64,000 nucleotides of DNA from Arthrobacter ruber (GTDB lineage: Bacteria > Actinomycetota > Actinomycetes > Actinomycetales > Micrococcaceae). Each line of letters begins with the position of its first letter. The stretch's first letter is position 1. The DNA lies in NCBI RefSeq assembly GCF_002954225.1, contig NZ_PPTH01000014.1, positions 124,001 through 188,000 on the forward strand, read 5' to 3'. The notes under the pieces are model-generated. The model was not told the DNA's origin. It saw nothing but the letters and a program-made list of their open reading frames with translations, and did not search any database. A program made the translations under genes and the position numbers. Positions 33,668-43,174 of the stretch are shown here, one piece after another.

Positions 33668-34549
33668 ATGGCCCCCCGGAACCGCACCAACGACCGACTG
33701 CGCACCACCCTCGCCCTGCTCGCCGCCCACCAGGCCGCGGGCACCGTCGTCGCACCCTCCGAGCTGATGGCGCAGGCCGTGGCCGAGGTCCCGTTCGACG
33801 ACAAGGAATCCGAGCTCCTCGCCGGCGGTGTTCCCCGCGGCTTCAAGGCGCTCACGACGGCGACGTCGAAGCTCGTCAAGGCCGGCTGGCTCGTCAAGGG
33901 CCGCGGCGGCTGGACTGCCACCGACGAGGGCGTCCGCGCGGTCAGTGCCTTCACCGATTCCGAACAGTTCATCAATGCCATGATCAGCGGCGCTCCCGTG
34001 CCCGAGACGGCTCCTGCGGCTCCGGTGCATGCACCGGCGGCTCCCGAGCAGCTGGGCGAGGAGTCGCAGGCCGTGCAGGCCGAGGTTGAGGTCGATCCGA
34101 CGGAGGTCGCCCAGGCCAAGGCGGCCCTCGCCGAGGACGCCGCGCCCGCCGAGGACACGACGCCGCCGGATGTCACGCCGACCCTCGAGGTGGCTTCGGA
34201 CGGCGTCGTCTCGCCCGCAGAGGGAACCGCCGACGACGCCTGGCACGGTCAGCCGCAGTCCGTCGCTCTCTCCGGCGACTTCGACCCGCTGTTCGGCGAG
34301 GCCGGGCATTGGAGCTCGGACCTCCGAGAGCTGCAGCTGGACTACGACGCCGCCTCGAACACCTGGAAGCAGACGCTCCAGCTGCCCGCCGGCACCTACC
34401 AGTTCAAGATCCTGGTCGACGGCTCCTGGGAGGAGAACTACGGTCGCTTCGGTGTGCGCGACGGCGCCAACCACGAGCTGCACCTGCTCTCCGACACCTC
34501 GGTGACGTTCCGTTTCGACTACGCCTCGAAGGACATCGAGACCTCCTAG
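33668..34549 (+). CDS. Winged-helix-like domain fused to a pullulanase X25-type carbohydrate module
   Basis: A 293-residue cytosolic protein. Residues 1-100 resemble a winged helix (LLAAHQAAGTVVAPSEL, then LTTATSKLVKAGWLVKGRGGWTAT). Residues about 115-190 are a Pro/Ala/Glu-rich linker. Residues about 198-290 match the X25 beta-sandwich found in pullulanases and related to the glycogen-binding CBM48: VALSGDFDPLFGE, LPAGTYQFKILVDGSW and ENYGR. No signal peptide or catalytic domain is present. A glycogen- or starch-binding regulator or scaffold is a plausible reading. AAGGAG precedes the start. Confidence 0.75.
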   Translation: MAPRNRTNDRLRTTLALLAAHQAAGTVVAPSELMAQAVAEVPFDDKESELLAGGVPRGFKALTTATSKLVKAGWLVKGRGGWTATDEGVRAVSAFTDSEQFINAMISGAPVPETAPAAPVHAPAAPEQLGEESQAVQAEVEVDPTEVAQAKAALAEDAAPAEDTTPPDVTPTLEVASDGVVSPAEGTADDAWHGQPQSVALSGDFDPLFGEAGHWSSDLRELQLDYDAASNTWKQTLQLPAGTYQFKILVDGSWEENYGRFGVRDGANHELHLLSDTSVTFRFDYASKDIETS

Positions 34550-34565
34550 GTCCTGGTTCCCTCCT

Positions 34566-34603
34566 CGGCCCCGCCGGTTGCCTTCGGGCGGCCGGCGGGG
34601 CCG
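34566..34603 (+). terminator. Hairpin terminator after the X25 fusion gene
   Basis: A 12-bp perfect stem (CGGCCCCGCCGG with its complement) and a 14-base loop, which itself contains a small GCC-TTCG-GGC hairpin. It starts 17 bp after the stop codon. Confidence 0.7.
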
Positions 34604-34735
34604 TCGTCGTTCCGGGTCCGCAGAACCCGGCAGCCTTCGCGCAGCATTGCCCAAGGACCCCTCGAACCGCGATGGGACCCATTGCCCGTGCCGCACGATG
34701 GACCTGGATCTGCCGGAACGGGGGAAGCGCAGCAC

Positions 34736-35749
34736 ATGGGGACACTGGATCGCGAGTGGCATCACGAGCGGGGCGATGCCGCGCGGGACGTGCGGCGGTC
34801 GCCGTCGGGCCGAGTACCGCGGTGGGCGATGGACGAGGCGTCCGGTCAACCGACAGCACCACAACCGTGGCGTGGTGCGCCGACCGGTCGGCGCCCGCAG
34901 CGTGGCGCGCGGAACCACCCGGGGTACACATCGCCGAGGCGCAGGGGCCGCATACGACCGCGCCCGAGGCTGCGGCTCGGCACCGCTGCCGTCCTCGCGC
35001 TCGTGGTCTTCCTCTATGCGACGCCGTCGCTGTTCGATCGTTTCGTCCTGCCTGTCGCCCTGCCGCACCTGCCCGGCGCGAACGTCCCGCCCCGCGGTGT
35101 CGGAGCGAACGAGGTGCCGCTCGGCACCCCGCCGCCCGCTCCGGCGTCGACGGCGTACCGGCTCTTCGAGTCACCGGTGGAGGATCAGGAGTGGATCGCC
35201 TACGACCCCTGCCGCCCGGTGCACTACGTGGTGCGTCCGGACAACGCACCGTCGGGGTCGGAGGGACTGGTGCAGGAGGCCGTGGCCGAGGTGTCCGCGG
35301 CCACGGGGCTGCAGTTCGTGGATGACGGCACGACGACGGAGGCACCCTCCGAGGAGCGCGACCTGTATCAGCCGGGGCTGTACGGCGAGACGTGGGTGCC
35401 GGTGCTCATCACCTGGAGCAGTCCGGCGGAGATCCCCGGACTCGCCGGTGATGTCGCCGGATTGGGTGGAAGCGACTACGCCCAGTCGCCCGGCCAGCCC
35501 CTCGTCTTCGTGGGAGGGCAGGTGCAGCTCGACGCACCCGATGCCGTCCAGACCCTGCTGATCCCGGGCGGTCGCGCATACCTGAAGGCACTCGTCATGC
35601 ACGAGCTCGCACACGTTGTGGGACTCGACCACATCGATGATCCACACGAGCTCATGTTCGAGGAGAACACAGGCAGGATCTCCTTCGGCGAGGGCGACCG
35701 CGCCGGGCTCGCACTCCTCGGCACCGGACCCTGCGCGCCCGGGCTCTGA
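34736..35749 (+). CDS. Membrane-anchored zinc metalloprotease (matrixin-like)
   Basis: A 337-residue protein. The Arg/Gln/Pro-rich cytosolic N-terminus (about 1-78) is followed by one membrane helix (LGTAAVLALVVFLYA, about 82-98). The external part carries the metzincin zinc motif HELAHVVGLDH near residue 289, with the downstream LMFEE in place of the Met-turn region. It resembles M10-like matrixin domains of actinobacteria. I prefer the ATG at 34736 because GGGGGAAG lies upstream; a frame to 34682 is possible. Substrates are unknown. Confidence 0.85.
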   Translation: MGTLDREWHHERGDAARDVRRSPSGRVPRWAMDEASGQPTAPQPWRGAPTGRRPQRGARNHPGYTSPRRRGRIRPRPRLRLGTAAVLALVVFLYATPSLFDRFVLPVALPHLPGANVPPRGVGANEVPLGTPPPAPASTAYRLFESPVEDQEWIAYDPCRPVHYVVRPDNAPSGSEGLVQEAVAEVSAATGLQFVDDGTTTEAPSEERDLYQPGLYGETWVPVLITWSSPAEIPGLAGDVAGLGGSDYAQSPGQPLVFVGGQVQLDAPDAVQTLLIPGGRAYLKALVMHELAHVVGLDHIDDPHELMFEENTGRISFGEGDRAGLALLGTGPCAPGL

Positions 35750-35847
35750 CCCCGTGATCACCGAAGATGGGACTTCTGTCAAGAGCCACCCATGTGAGTG
35801 CCCGGACCGGTTTCCGCCGCAGCCTGACCACCGCGTAGATTTATTCA

Positions 35848-36393
35848 ATGAGCAATGACGCCCCCTCGATTGTCATCCGTCCGTTCGATCCCGACGGCGG
35901 CAGCGACCAGCCTGCGGAAGCACTCGAGGCGCTGATCGCGAAGGTCGAGGGCGAGGTCGCCGAACTCCAGTTCACCCGCTTCACCAACGACGACGCCGTG
36001 GCCCTCGGACAGTTGCTCGTCCAGCTCGGAGTGGGTCGGAACCTGCCGATCGCCGTCAGCATCTGCCGACCGGACCACATCCTGTTCCGCGCCGCGCTCG
36101 ACGGCGCCACCCCCGACAACGACTTCTGGCTCGACGCGAAGGCCCGCACCGCACAGCGCTACTACGTGCCGTCCCTGCTCGTGGGTCTTCGTGCGCGACG
36201 GAACGGCGGCCGCATGGAGGACAACCCGATGTTCGACGCCACCACCCACGCCGCCCACGGCGGCTCGTTCCCGCTCTACATCCGGGGCGTGGGACCGGTG
36301 GCCACCGTGACGGTGTCGGGACTGCCGCAGCTCGAGGACCACAGGCTCGTGGTGGAGGCGCTCCGCACGTTCCACGCGGCGGACGGCCTGTAG
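35848..36393 (+). CDS. UPF0303 / haem-degrading domain family protein
   Basis: A 181-residue protein matching the UPF0303 (YBR137W/HbpS-like, 'Haem_degrading') family: LQFTRFTNDDAVALGQLLVQ, then PIAVSICRPDHILFRAALDG and DNDFWLDAKARTAQRY. Members bind haem or act in redox or chaperone roles; the activity is not settled. The ATG follows TAGATTTATTCA with no ribosome binding site, which suggests leaderless translation. Confidence 0.85.
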   Translation: MSNDAPSIVIRPFDPDGGSDQPAEALEALIAKVEGEVAELQFTRFTNDDAVALGQLLVQLGVGRNLPIAVSICRPDHILFRAALDGATPDNDFWLDAKARTAQRYYVPSLLVGLRARRNGGRMEDNPMFDATTHAAHGGSFPLYIRGVGPVATVTVSGLPQLEDHRLVVEALRTFHAADGL

Positions 36394-36506
36394 GCGCTCC
36401 GGCGTCGACCCCGGCCGGGTCTGTCCACACCCCCTTTCTATGTGGACAACCCGGCGCACTTCCCCTCCACATTCGCCTCCCAGACGCACGAATAGTACGG
36501 GTGTTC

Positions 36507-36512
36507 TATAAA
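36507..36512 (+). promoter_or_regulatory. -10 element TATAAA of a probable leaderless promoter
   Basis: TATAAA lies nine bases before the ATG of the HNH gene at 36521, so transcription would start at or next to the start codon. Leaderless mRNAs are common in actinobacteria. No convincing -35 hexamer is visible. Confidence 0.4.
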
Positions 36513-36520
36513 ATTGGGAC

Positions 36521-38212
36521 ATGGCCATTGCACCGCTCGAGAACCTCCCCGGCGCCTCTGCGGCATTGGCCTCGGCATGTGAGGCGCTCGCTTACTGCGG
36601 CCAGCGGCTGAGCGGGCACCATCGTCTTCTGTCGGGGAGCGAGGCATTGCAGGTGATCCTCGACGTCGAGCGTGCCTCCAGACTGGTGGATCATCTGAAG
36701 ATCGTCGCCGCCCGACTGGCCGACGAGCATCGTTTCGCCTCCCCTGACGGCTTCGGCGACCGCCCGTTCCCCGGCGCTCCAGCATGCTCGTCGGGCGGAA
36801 ATGGCGTCGTGGACACGGACCCGGCCGATGCCGCGTCGGCTGGGTCGCCTACGGCGGCTACGACCGTGGCAGCGTCGGCGCTATCGGCGTCATCGGCTTT
36901 GGCGGCATCCTCAGCTTCGGCGGCGCTATCAGCGTCATCGGCTTCGGCGGCGTCCTTGCCTTCGGCGTGCGCCGGCTACAGGGACTGTGCCGACTTTCTC
37001 CGCGCCACGCTGGGCATCGGCCGGACCGAGGCGAAGCGCCGACTGAAACTCGCTGACGTGGTACTCCCCACGATCTCACCGACGGGGGCAGCGGTTCCCC
37101 CTCGATTCGAGGTCCTGTCGCGAGCGGTCGGGTCGGGTGCGATCAGCGGGAGGGCTGCCACGCTTGTCGTGCAGTCGCTCGAGCGCGTGCACTCCTTCGC
37201 AACGCCACGTCAGCTGGAGGGGATGGAGCGCCACCTGACGAAACACGCGGTGGAGTCCGATGAAGACATCCTCTGGGCGCTCGCACGGCGCTGGGAGGGT
37301 GTGCTCGATCAGGACGGACAGGAGCCCACGGAGAGGGTGCTGCGTGCACGGCAGGGCGTGTTCCTGAAAGGACGACGCAACGGACTGCATCTGCTGGAGA
37401 TCGGCGCGACCGACGATCAGTTCGAGCACCTCGTGACCGTCATGAATTCGACTGCCAACCCCAGGCATCAGGACGGCGTGGCCGAGGGATCCATGGGAGG
37501 CGGTTCCCGGGACTCGGCAGCGGGATCCGGCACACCTGCGTCAGACGCAGACGAGACGACTGACCCTTCCGCTCCCACGAGACCCCAGCGGCTTCTCGAT
37601 GGCCTCGTCTCCGCCTGCAGGATCGCCCTGACGACAGGTGCCCTTCCAGCGACCGGCGGTCACCGTCCGCAGGTCATGGTCACAATCGACTACAAGGATC
37701 TGATCGGTGAGACGCAGCATGCAGGGCACGCCGTGTTCGGCCAACAGATCAGCGCCAGGACCATCCGCAAGATGGCGTGCGACGCCGACATCATCCCGTT
37801 GGTGCTGGGCGGACAGGGCCGGATTCTCGACGTCGGGCGGGCGCAGCGACTCTTCCCACCCCATCTCCGGCGCGCGCTCGTAGCCCGGGACAAGGGCTGC
37901 GCCTTTCCCGGCTGCTCCATCCCGGCCAGTTGGTGCGAAGCCCACCACATCAGACGCTGGGCTCGAGGTGGCCCGACCAGCATCGACAACGGCGTACTTC
38001 TCTGTTCCCGGCATCACCACGTCATTCACCAGGGAACATGGGTCGTCGAAGCACGCAGCGGCATTCCGTGGTTCACCATGCGAGGTAGACCGGGCCGGGC
38101 AGGCGCCCCACGACGAAACACCTACTGGCAGGCAGGGCTATCGGTCGAACAGGAAGTCGTGCGTCACGGCGCCGAAGCCCCTGCATCCCGCCGGAGCCGG
38201 TCCACTGGATGA
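36521..38212 (+). CDS. DUF222/HNH endonuclease (13E12 repeat family)
   Basis: A 563-residue protein of the multicopy actinobacterial DUF222-HNH type. The DUF222 helical part occupies about residues 15-330, and the HNH motif (about 455-510) reads RDKGCAFPGCSIPASWCEAHHIRRWARGG-like, then NGVLLCSRHHHVIH. Cysteines and histidines form the structural zinc site and the catalytic beta-beta-alpha metal site. An Ala/Ser-only insert near residues 110-150 is encoded by a 45-bp tandem repeat. The biological role is unproven; many copies behave as mobile or accessory genes. Confidence 0.9.
   Translation: MAIAPLENLPGASAALASACEALAYCGQRLSGHHRLLSGSEALQVILDVERASRLVDHLKIVAARLADEHRFASPDGFGDRPFPGAPACSSGGNGVVDTDPADAASAGSPTAATTVAASALSASSALAASSASAALSASSASAASLPSACAGYRDCADFLRATLGIGRTEAKRRLKLADVVLPTISPTGAAVPPRFEVLSRAVGSGAISGRAATLVVQSLERVHSFATPRQLEGMERHLTKHAVESDEDILWALARRWEGVLDQDGQEPTERVLRARQGVFLKGRRNGLHLLEIGATDDQFEHLVTVMNSTANPRHQDGVAEGSMGGGSRDSAAGSGTPASDADETTDPSAPTRPQRLLDGLVSACRIALTTGALPATGGHRPQVMVTIDYKDLIGETQHAGHAVFGQQISARTIRKMACDADIIPLVLGGQGRILDVGRAQRLFPPHLRRALVARDKGCAFPGCSIPASWCEAHHIRRWARGGPTSIDNGVLLCSRHHHVIHQGTWVVEARSGIPWFTMRGRPGRAGAPRRNTYWQAGLSVEQEVVRHGAEAPASRRSRSTG
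36878..36967 (+). repeat. 45-bp tandem repeat (two copies) inside the HNH gene
   Basis: Two adjacent 45-bp units, each beginning GCGCTATC and ending TTCGGCG, are in frame and encode Ala/Ser-rich 15-residue blocks (SALSASSALAA-type). The repeat length keeps the frame, so copy-number change would alter only linker length. Confidence 0.8.
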
Positions 38213-38244
38213 GCAGCGCCAGCAGCCGACGGGGAACGGGAGCG

Positions 38245-38898
38245 CTACAGCGAAGCCTGAATGGCCTCCGCGATGAGGGTGTTCCCGTTGTTGAACCGGA
38301 TGGTCTTGTCCACCGTCCCGAGCTCACCGAGGACCACGGCCACCACGTGTGCCACGTCCTCGCGGGTCACGGAATCCTGCTGCGGCTCGTCGGAGACCTC
38401 GATCTTCCCGGTGCCGGGGTCGGTGGTGAGTCCGCCCGGACCGAGGATGGTCCATGCGAGCTCCGAGTTGCGCAGGTGCTCGTCCGCCGCGGCCTTGGCC
38501 TCCGCGTAGTGGAAGAAGCCGTTGTCCTCGGGGACCCCATGATCCTTGCGGGAACCGATGTAGGACACCATGACGTAGCGGCCCACCGATGCTTGCTGGG
38601 CAGCGTCCATCGAGCGGATCGCCGCATCGCGGTCCACGGCGTAGGTGGCCTCCACGCTGCTGCCGCCTGCACCGGCGGACCAGACGACGGCGTCGTGCCC
38701 GCGGAAGACGTCGGCCATCTGTGCCACGGACAGTTCGGCCACGTCCACCACCACGGGGGTGGCGCCGAGCTCCTCGATGTCGGCCGCGTGGTCCTTGTTA
38801 CGGAAGATCGAGGTGACCTGGTGGTCCTGGCTCGTCAGGATCTTCGTCAGATGCAGTGCTACTTTTCCGTGCCCACCGATGATGGCTACGCGTGACAT
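38245..38898 (-). CDS. NAD(P)-binding atypical SDR (NAD(P)H-binding family)
   Basis: A 217-residue Rossmann protein. The nucleotide motif is IIGGHGKVALHL, and the pattern continues with VWSAGAGG, YVMVSYIG and WTILGPGGLT, typical of YwnB/YesF-like atypical SDRs that lack the YxxxK triad. It may bind NAD(P)H as a reductase or sensor. GGGAG precedes the ATG. It converges on the HNH gene. Confidence 0.87.
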   Translation of the reverse strand: MSRVAIIGGHGKVALHLTKILTSQDHQVTSIFRNKDHAADIEELGATPVVVDVAELSVAQMADVFRGHDAVVWSAGAGGSSVEATYAVDRDAAIRSMDAAQQASVGRYVMVSYIGSRKDHGVPEDNGFFHYAEAKAAADEHLRNSELAWTILGPGGLTTDPGTGKIEVSDEPQQDSVTREDVAHVVAVVLGELGTVDKTIRFNNGNTLIAEAIQASL

Positions 38899-39041
38899 GG
38901 GAACTCCCTCTTCTCGTCGGATGTCTTCCCTTCGACGCTAGCCCCCTGGGCCCGGCACTGGCCACCGGTCATCCGGTGTTCAGCCCCCAGCGCAGGCCTA
39001 TTCCCGGCCCCCGGCGGAAGAGTGCGAGGACGGGAACGCAT

Positions 39042-39800
39042 CTACCGGAGGTAGGACGCCCCGTTGGCATCGACCACCGTACCGCTGACCCAGACCGGTG
39101 CGTCAGTGGCGAGCCAGGCCACGGCCCGGGCGATCTCCTCCGGCGTCGCCACGCGATTGAACGGACTTTGCGCCCGCACGGCGTCTCCGCCCGGACCGTC
39201 GAGCACGGTCCTGCCCATGTCCGTCTCCACGAAGCCCGGAGCGACCGCCGCGGCGAGGATCCCATGGGGCGCGAGCGCGACGGCCAGGGACTGGGTCATG
39301 GAGTGCAGCGCAGCCTTGCTGGCGCCGTACGCGGGGTTGACGGGCTCGCCCCGATAGGCGCCGCGCGAGCCAACGCTGACCAGCCGGCCACCCTCCGGGC
39401 CGGCCTCCCGGTGCAGGAGGTGACGCGCCACGAGCCACGCGAGGTTCGCGGGTCCCATCAGGTTCACGTCGAGTGTGCGCCGCCACGCGTGTTGCCAGTC
39501 CTCGTAGGACGTGCTCGCGATCGGGTGCGCCTCGAAGATCCCGGCGTTGTTGACCAGCACGTCAATGCCCCCGAGATCCTGCACGGCGGCGTCGACGATA
39601 CCCCGGCACGCCTCCGGGTCACCCACGTCCCCGACCACGACGGCGTGCCCGGACCCGGGGAGATCCGCCAGGACGCCCTGAGCCGCCGCGGCATCGCGCC
39701 CGGCGTGCACCGCGATGCGATGACCGCGCCCCGCGAGTTCCCGGGCGATGGCAGCGCCGATACCGCGGCTCGCTCCTGTCACTAGAATGCTCAGAGTCAT
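39042..39800 (-). CDS. Short-chain dehydrogenase/reductase (3-oxoacyl-ACP reductase-like)
   Basis: A 252-residue classical SDR. The coenzyme motif TGASRGIG is near residue 8, NNAG is near 88, and the catalytic Ser and Tyr-x3-Lys (YGASK) are near 155-165. The C-terminal GxxVDANGA region is conserved. It resembles FabG-type reductases; the substrate is unknown. Confidence 0.9.
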   Translation of the reverse strand: MTLSILVTGASRGIGAAIARELAGRGHRIAVHAGRDAAAAQGVLADLPGSGHAVVVGDVGDPEACRGIVDAAVQDLGGIDVLVNNAGIFEAHPIASTSYEDWQHAWRRTLDVNLMGPANLAWLVARHLLHREAGPEGGRLVSVGSRGAYRGEPVNPAYGASKAALHSMTQSLAVALAPHGILAAAVAPGFVETDMGRTVLDGPGGDAVRAQSPFNRVATPEEIARAVAWLATDAPVWVSGTVVDANGASYLR

Positions 39801-39939
39801 GCCATGACGCTACCTCCTGCATGTCAGGGCGGGCAGGTGCATGTCAGAGCGGGCGGGCGTGGACAGGACTCCGGCCGCGCAGCCGCTGCTTGGTACGCTG
39901 TCAAGCCATTACCCATGCCACTTCCCGTGAAGGACCGAG

Positions 39940-40344
39940 ATGGACCCGTTCAGTGCGCACCTCGACAGGGGCGTCCTCACGCTGCGGTGGAACCGCGGCG
40001 TCGAGATCACCCACGCCGTTGCCGTCGCCGCCGCGCGTGCCCTGGCCGAATTCCACGGCCCTGCCGCCCTCCCCCTCCTTGTGCACATGCATGGTATTTC
40101 CGGTGTCACCCCGGAGGCCCGCGTGGGCATGGCGTCCTACCGCGGCTTCTCGAGGGTCGCACTGGTGGGTGCCGACGCCGTCGACGAGGTGATGTCGGGC
40201 TTCTCGCACCGCTCCCCCACCACCACGCGCTTCTTCACGTCCGAGATTGAGGCCCTCACCTGGTTGCGCAGCAGCGCGGGCGAGCAGGACGGGGTCAAGG
40301 AGGGCACGGTCGAGCGGGGCACGACGGCATCCCGGTCCGACTGA
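39940..40344 (+). CDS. STAS/SpoIIAA-like protein (DUF7793-like)
   Basis: A 134-residue soluble protein. The first 115 residues fit a small alpha/beta STAS-like domain: VLTLRWNRGVEITHAVAVAA, then LPLLVHMHGISGVTPEAR, RVALVGADAVDEVMSGF and FFTSEIEALTWL. Arthrobacter-type genomes carry several such proteins, of unknown role. GAAGGACC precedes the ATG. Confidence 0.7.
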   Translation: MDPFSAHLDRGVLTLRWNRGVEITHAVAVAAARALAEFHGPAALPLLVHMHGISGVTPEARVGMASYRGFSRVALVGADAVDEVMSGFSHRSPTTTRFFTSEIEALTWLRSSAGEQDGVKEGTVERGTTASRSD

Positions 40345-40410
40345 CGGCTGTCAGATCCGCGTGGGAGGGAAGCGTTGACCGCCCTGCGCGGCGGGTGCCA
40401 CAGTGACATC

Positions 40411-40713
40411 ATGAGCACCGAGAACACCACCGACAGCGATGTACAGGTCAGCAACAACGAGGCCAAGAGCCGCTACGTCGCCACCCTCGACGGCGAGCAG
40501 GCCGGCATCGCCGCCTACGAACGCTCCGGGAGCACGATCACCTTCACGCACACCGTGGTGGACGAGGCGGTCGAGGGCCACGGCGTGGGCAGCACCCTGG
40601 TCCGGTACGCGCTCGACGACGCCCGTACCGAGCACCTCACCGTGGTGCCGCAGTGCGAGTTCGTCGCGGCGTTCATCGAGGAGCACCCCGAGTACCAGGA
40701 CCTGGTGGGCTAG
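40411..40713 (+). CDS. GNAT family N-acetyltransferase (YjdJ-like)
   Basis: A 100-residue minimal GNAT protein: FTHTVVDEAVEGHGVGSTLVRYALDDA, with the acetyl-CoA-binding Q/RxxGxG/A-like loop EGHGVGS, then VPQCEFVAAFIEEHPEY. This matches the short YjdJ/YidJ type often annotated 'GCN5-related N-acetyltransferase'. The substrate is unknown. The stop overlaps the stop of the facing TetR gene by 4 bp. Confidence 0.85.
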   Translation: MSTENTTDSDVQVSNNEAKSRYVATLDGEQAGIAAYERSGSTITFTHTVVDEAVEGHGVGSTLVRYALDDARTEHLTVVPQCEFVAAFIEEHPEYQDLVG

Positions 40714-41288
40714 GCCGCCCTGCTGCTCCTGCCGCCCAGCGCAGTATCGATCAGCACCTCGGCCGCGCTCCGCGCCTGCCGTGCGGCTTCGGTCGTGCCG
40801 GCGATCGCCGCCGTGGTCTGGGCACCCTCCGCGAGGATCGAGAGCTGCGGCGCGAGGTACGACGGCGCACCAGCCTCATTCGCGAGGCGCACCACGTAGT
40901 CCTGGAACGACGCCTTGTGCTCCCGTGCGTACTCGGCCACCTCGGGACTCACGGCGCCGAGCTCGGCGAAGCTGTTGATGAATCCGCACCCGCGGAACGA
41001 GTCCTCACAGAACCACTGGGCGAGGTAGTCGAAGATGGCGAGGAGGCGCTCGCGCGGTGTTGCGGCCTGACGGACTGTGGCCTCGAGCCCCTCGGCCCAG
41101 GACCGGTGACGGCGTTCGAGCACCGCCATGACGATGCTGCCCTTCGACGGGAACTCCTGGTACAGCTTCTTGAGCGAGACGCCTGCCGCCGCACGCAGCT
41201 CGTCCATCCCCACGGCCTGGATGCCCCGCGCGTTGTAGAGCTCGTCGGCGGTCGCGACGATGCGGGTCCGCGCCTCGGAGATATTCAT
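40710..41288 (-). CDS. TetR family regulator of the divergent haloperoxidase
   Basis: A 192-residue TetR protein with the helix-turn-helix in residues about 10-55 (VATADELYNARGIQAVGMDELRAAAG, VSLKKLYQEFPSKGS). The C-terminal half, with FCEDSFRGCGFINSFAE, is the TetR_C type seen in regulators next to hydrolases. It is divergent from the alpha/beta hydrolase gene. Two AGAACG-N2-CGTTCT operators fill the gap, so it very probably represses both genes until an inducer binds. Confidence 0.9.
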   Translation of the reverse strand: MNISEARTRIVATADELYNARGIQAVGMDELRAAAGVSLKKLYQEFPSKGSIVMAVLERRHRSWAEGLEATVRQAATPRERLLAIFDYLAQWFCEDSFRGCGFINSFAELGAVSPEVAEYAREHKASFQDYVVRLANEAGAPSYLAPQLSILAEGAQTTAAIAGTTEAARQARSAAEVLIDTALGGRSSRAA

Positions 41289-41305
41289 CCGTCCATTCTA
41301 CTTGA

Positions 41306-42217
<912 letters not shown>

Positions 42218-42244
42218 CCGACCGAGTCCAACAAGCGAACCGAA

Positions 42245-42275
42245 CGAAGGGCGCCGGTGCATCCGGCGCCCTTCG
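42245..42275. terminator. Strong hairpin terminator after the hydrolase gene
   Basis: A 13-bp perfect stem (CGAAGGGCGCCGG with its complement) and the loop TGCAT, 28 bp after the stop codon and before the converging SDR gene. Confidence 0.78.
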
Positions 42276-42323
42276 CTGTCCGGCGTGCAGCGTCTAGCGC
42301 GTCATCCGGCATCCGGCGTGCAT

Positions 42324-42382
42324 CGCCAAACGCCAAACGCCAAGCACCAAGCACCAAGCACCAAGCACCAAGCACCAAGCAC
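42324..42382. repeat. Heptamer tandem array (CGCCAAA / CACCAAG), eight copies
   Basis: Eight head-to-tail 7-bp units plus a partial one: two CGCCAAA, one CGCCAAG, then five CACCAAG. It sits between two converging genes and is non-coding. The change from CGCCAAA to CACCAAG along the array suggests slipped-strand growth from one end. Confidence 0.88.
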
Positions 42383-42387
42383 AGGGT

Positions 42388-43155
42388 CTACAGCTGGATG
42401 CCGCGGGTGAGTCCGCCGTCGATCAGGATGTTCGCGCCGGTGGTACGGGCCGACCGCGGGCTGGCAAGGAACACGACCGCGTCCGCGACCTCCTGCGGCG
42501 TGCCCATCCGGCCGGTCGGGTTCAGCTCCATCGCCGTGGCGAAGAGCTCCGGGTCCCTCTGCTCGATCCCCTCCCAGACGCCACCGACGTGGTAGGTGTT
42601 ACCGGGCGAGACGGTGTTCGCCCGGATCCCCTGCTCCGCGAGCTGGAAGGCGAGTCCCGCCATGTAACCGATGAGAGCCGTCTTCACCGTGCCGTAGGGG
42701 CCCGAGGCGAAGTCGACCTCGCGGCCGGACACGCTCGAGATCGCCGTGATCGAGGGCAGGGCGCTTCGGGCGAGATGGGGCAGCGACGCCTTGACGAGGC
42801 GCACGGTCCCCATGAGGTCCACGCGGAGGCTGGCCTCCCAGTTCTCGTCGGTGTCGGCGATCGCGAGGGCGCTCACGTTGCTCACGACGGCGTCGATCCC
42901 ACCGAATTCCGAGGCCACGGTGTCCACCCACGCGGTGAGCGCCGGTCCGTCGCCGACGTCGATTACGTATCCCGTGACGCGTCCCGGCAAGGAGGCGAGC
43001 GCCGCCTCGGTGGCCGCCACCTCAGCGGCATCACGCGCGCAGAAGGCGACATCCGCTCCTTCCCGGGCGAAGGACTCGACGATGGCGCGGCCGATGCCCT
43101 TCGTGCCGCCCGTGACGAGGGCTGTCGCGCCGGTGAGGTGCAGATCCGTGGGCAT
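42388..43155 (-). CDS. Short-chain dehydrogenase/reductase
   Basis: A 255-residue classical SDR: TGGTKGIGRA near residue 15, SNVSA replacing NNAG near 91, the Ser of ISSVSG near 142, YGTVK near 155, and NTVSPGNT. The C-terminal FLASPRSARTTGANILIDGG is conserved. It lies 19 bp downstream of the acetamidase-family gene on the same strand and is probably co-transcribed. The substrate is unknown. Confidence 0.88.
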   Translation of the reverse strand: MPTDLHLTGATALVTGGTKGIGRAIVESFAREGADVAFCARDAAEVAATEAALASLPGRVTGYVIDVGDGPALTAWVDTVASEFGGIDAVVSNVSALAIADTDENWEASLRVDLMGTVRLVKASLPHLARSALPSITAISSVSGREVDFASGPYGTVKTALIGYMAGLAFQLAEQGIRANTVSPGNTYHVGGVWEGIEQRDPELFATAMELNPTGRMGTPQEVADAVVFLASPRSARTTGANILIDGGLTRGIQL

Positions 43156-43174
43156 CCTCGGTCGGGAGCGGGAG

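Noticed and set aside
42324-42382. Possible CRISPR-like repeats
   Set aside because: The period is 7 bp with no spacers, so it is a simple tandem array.
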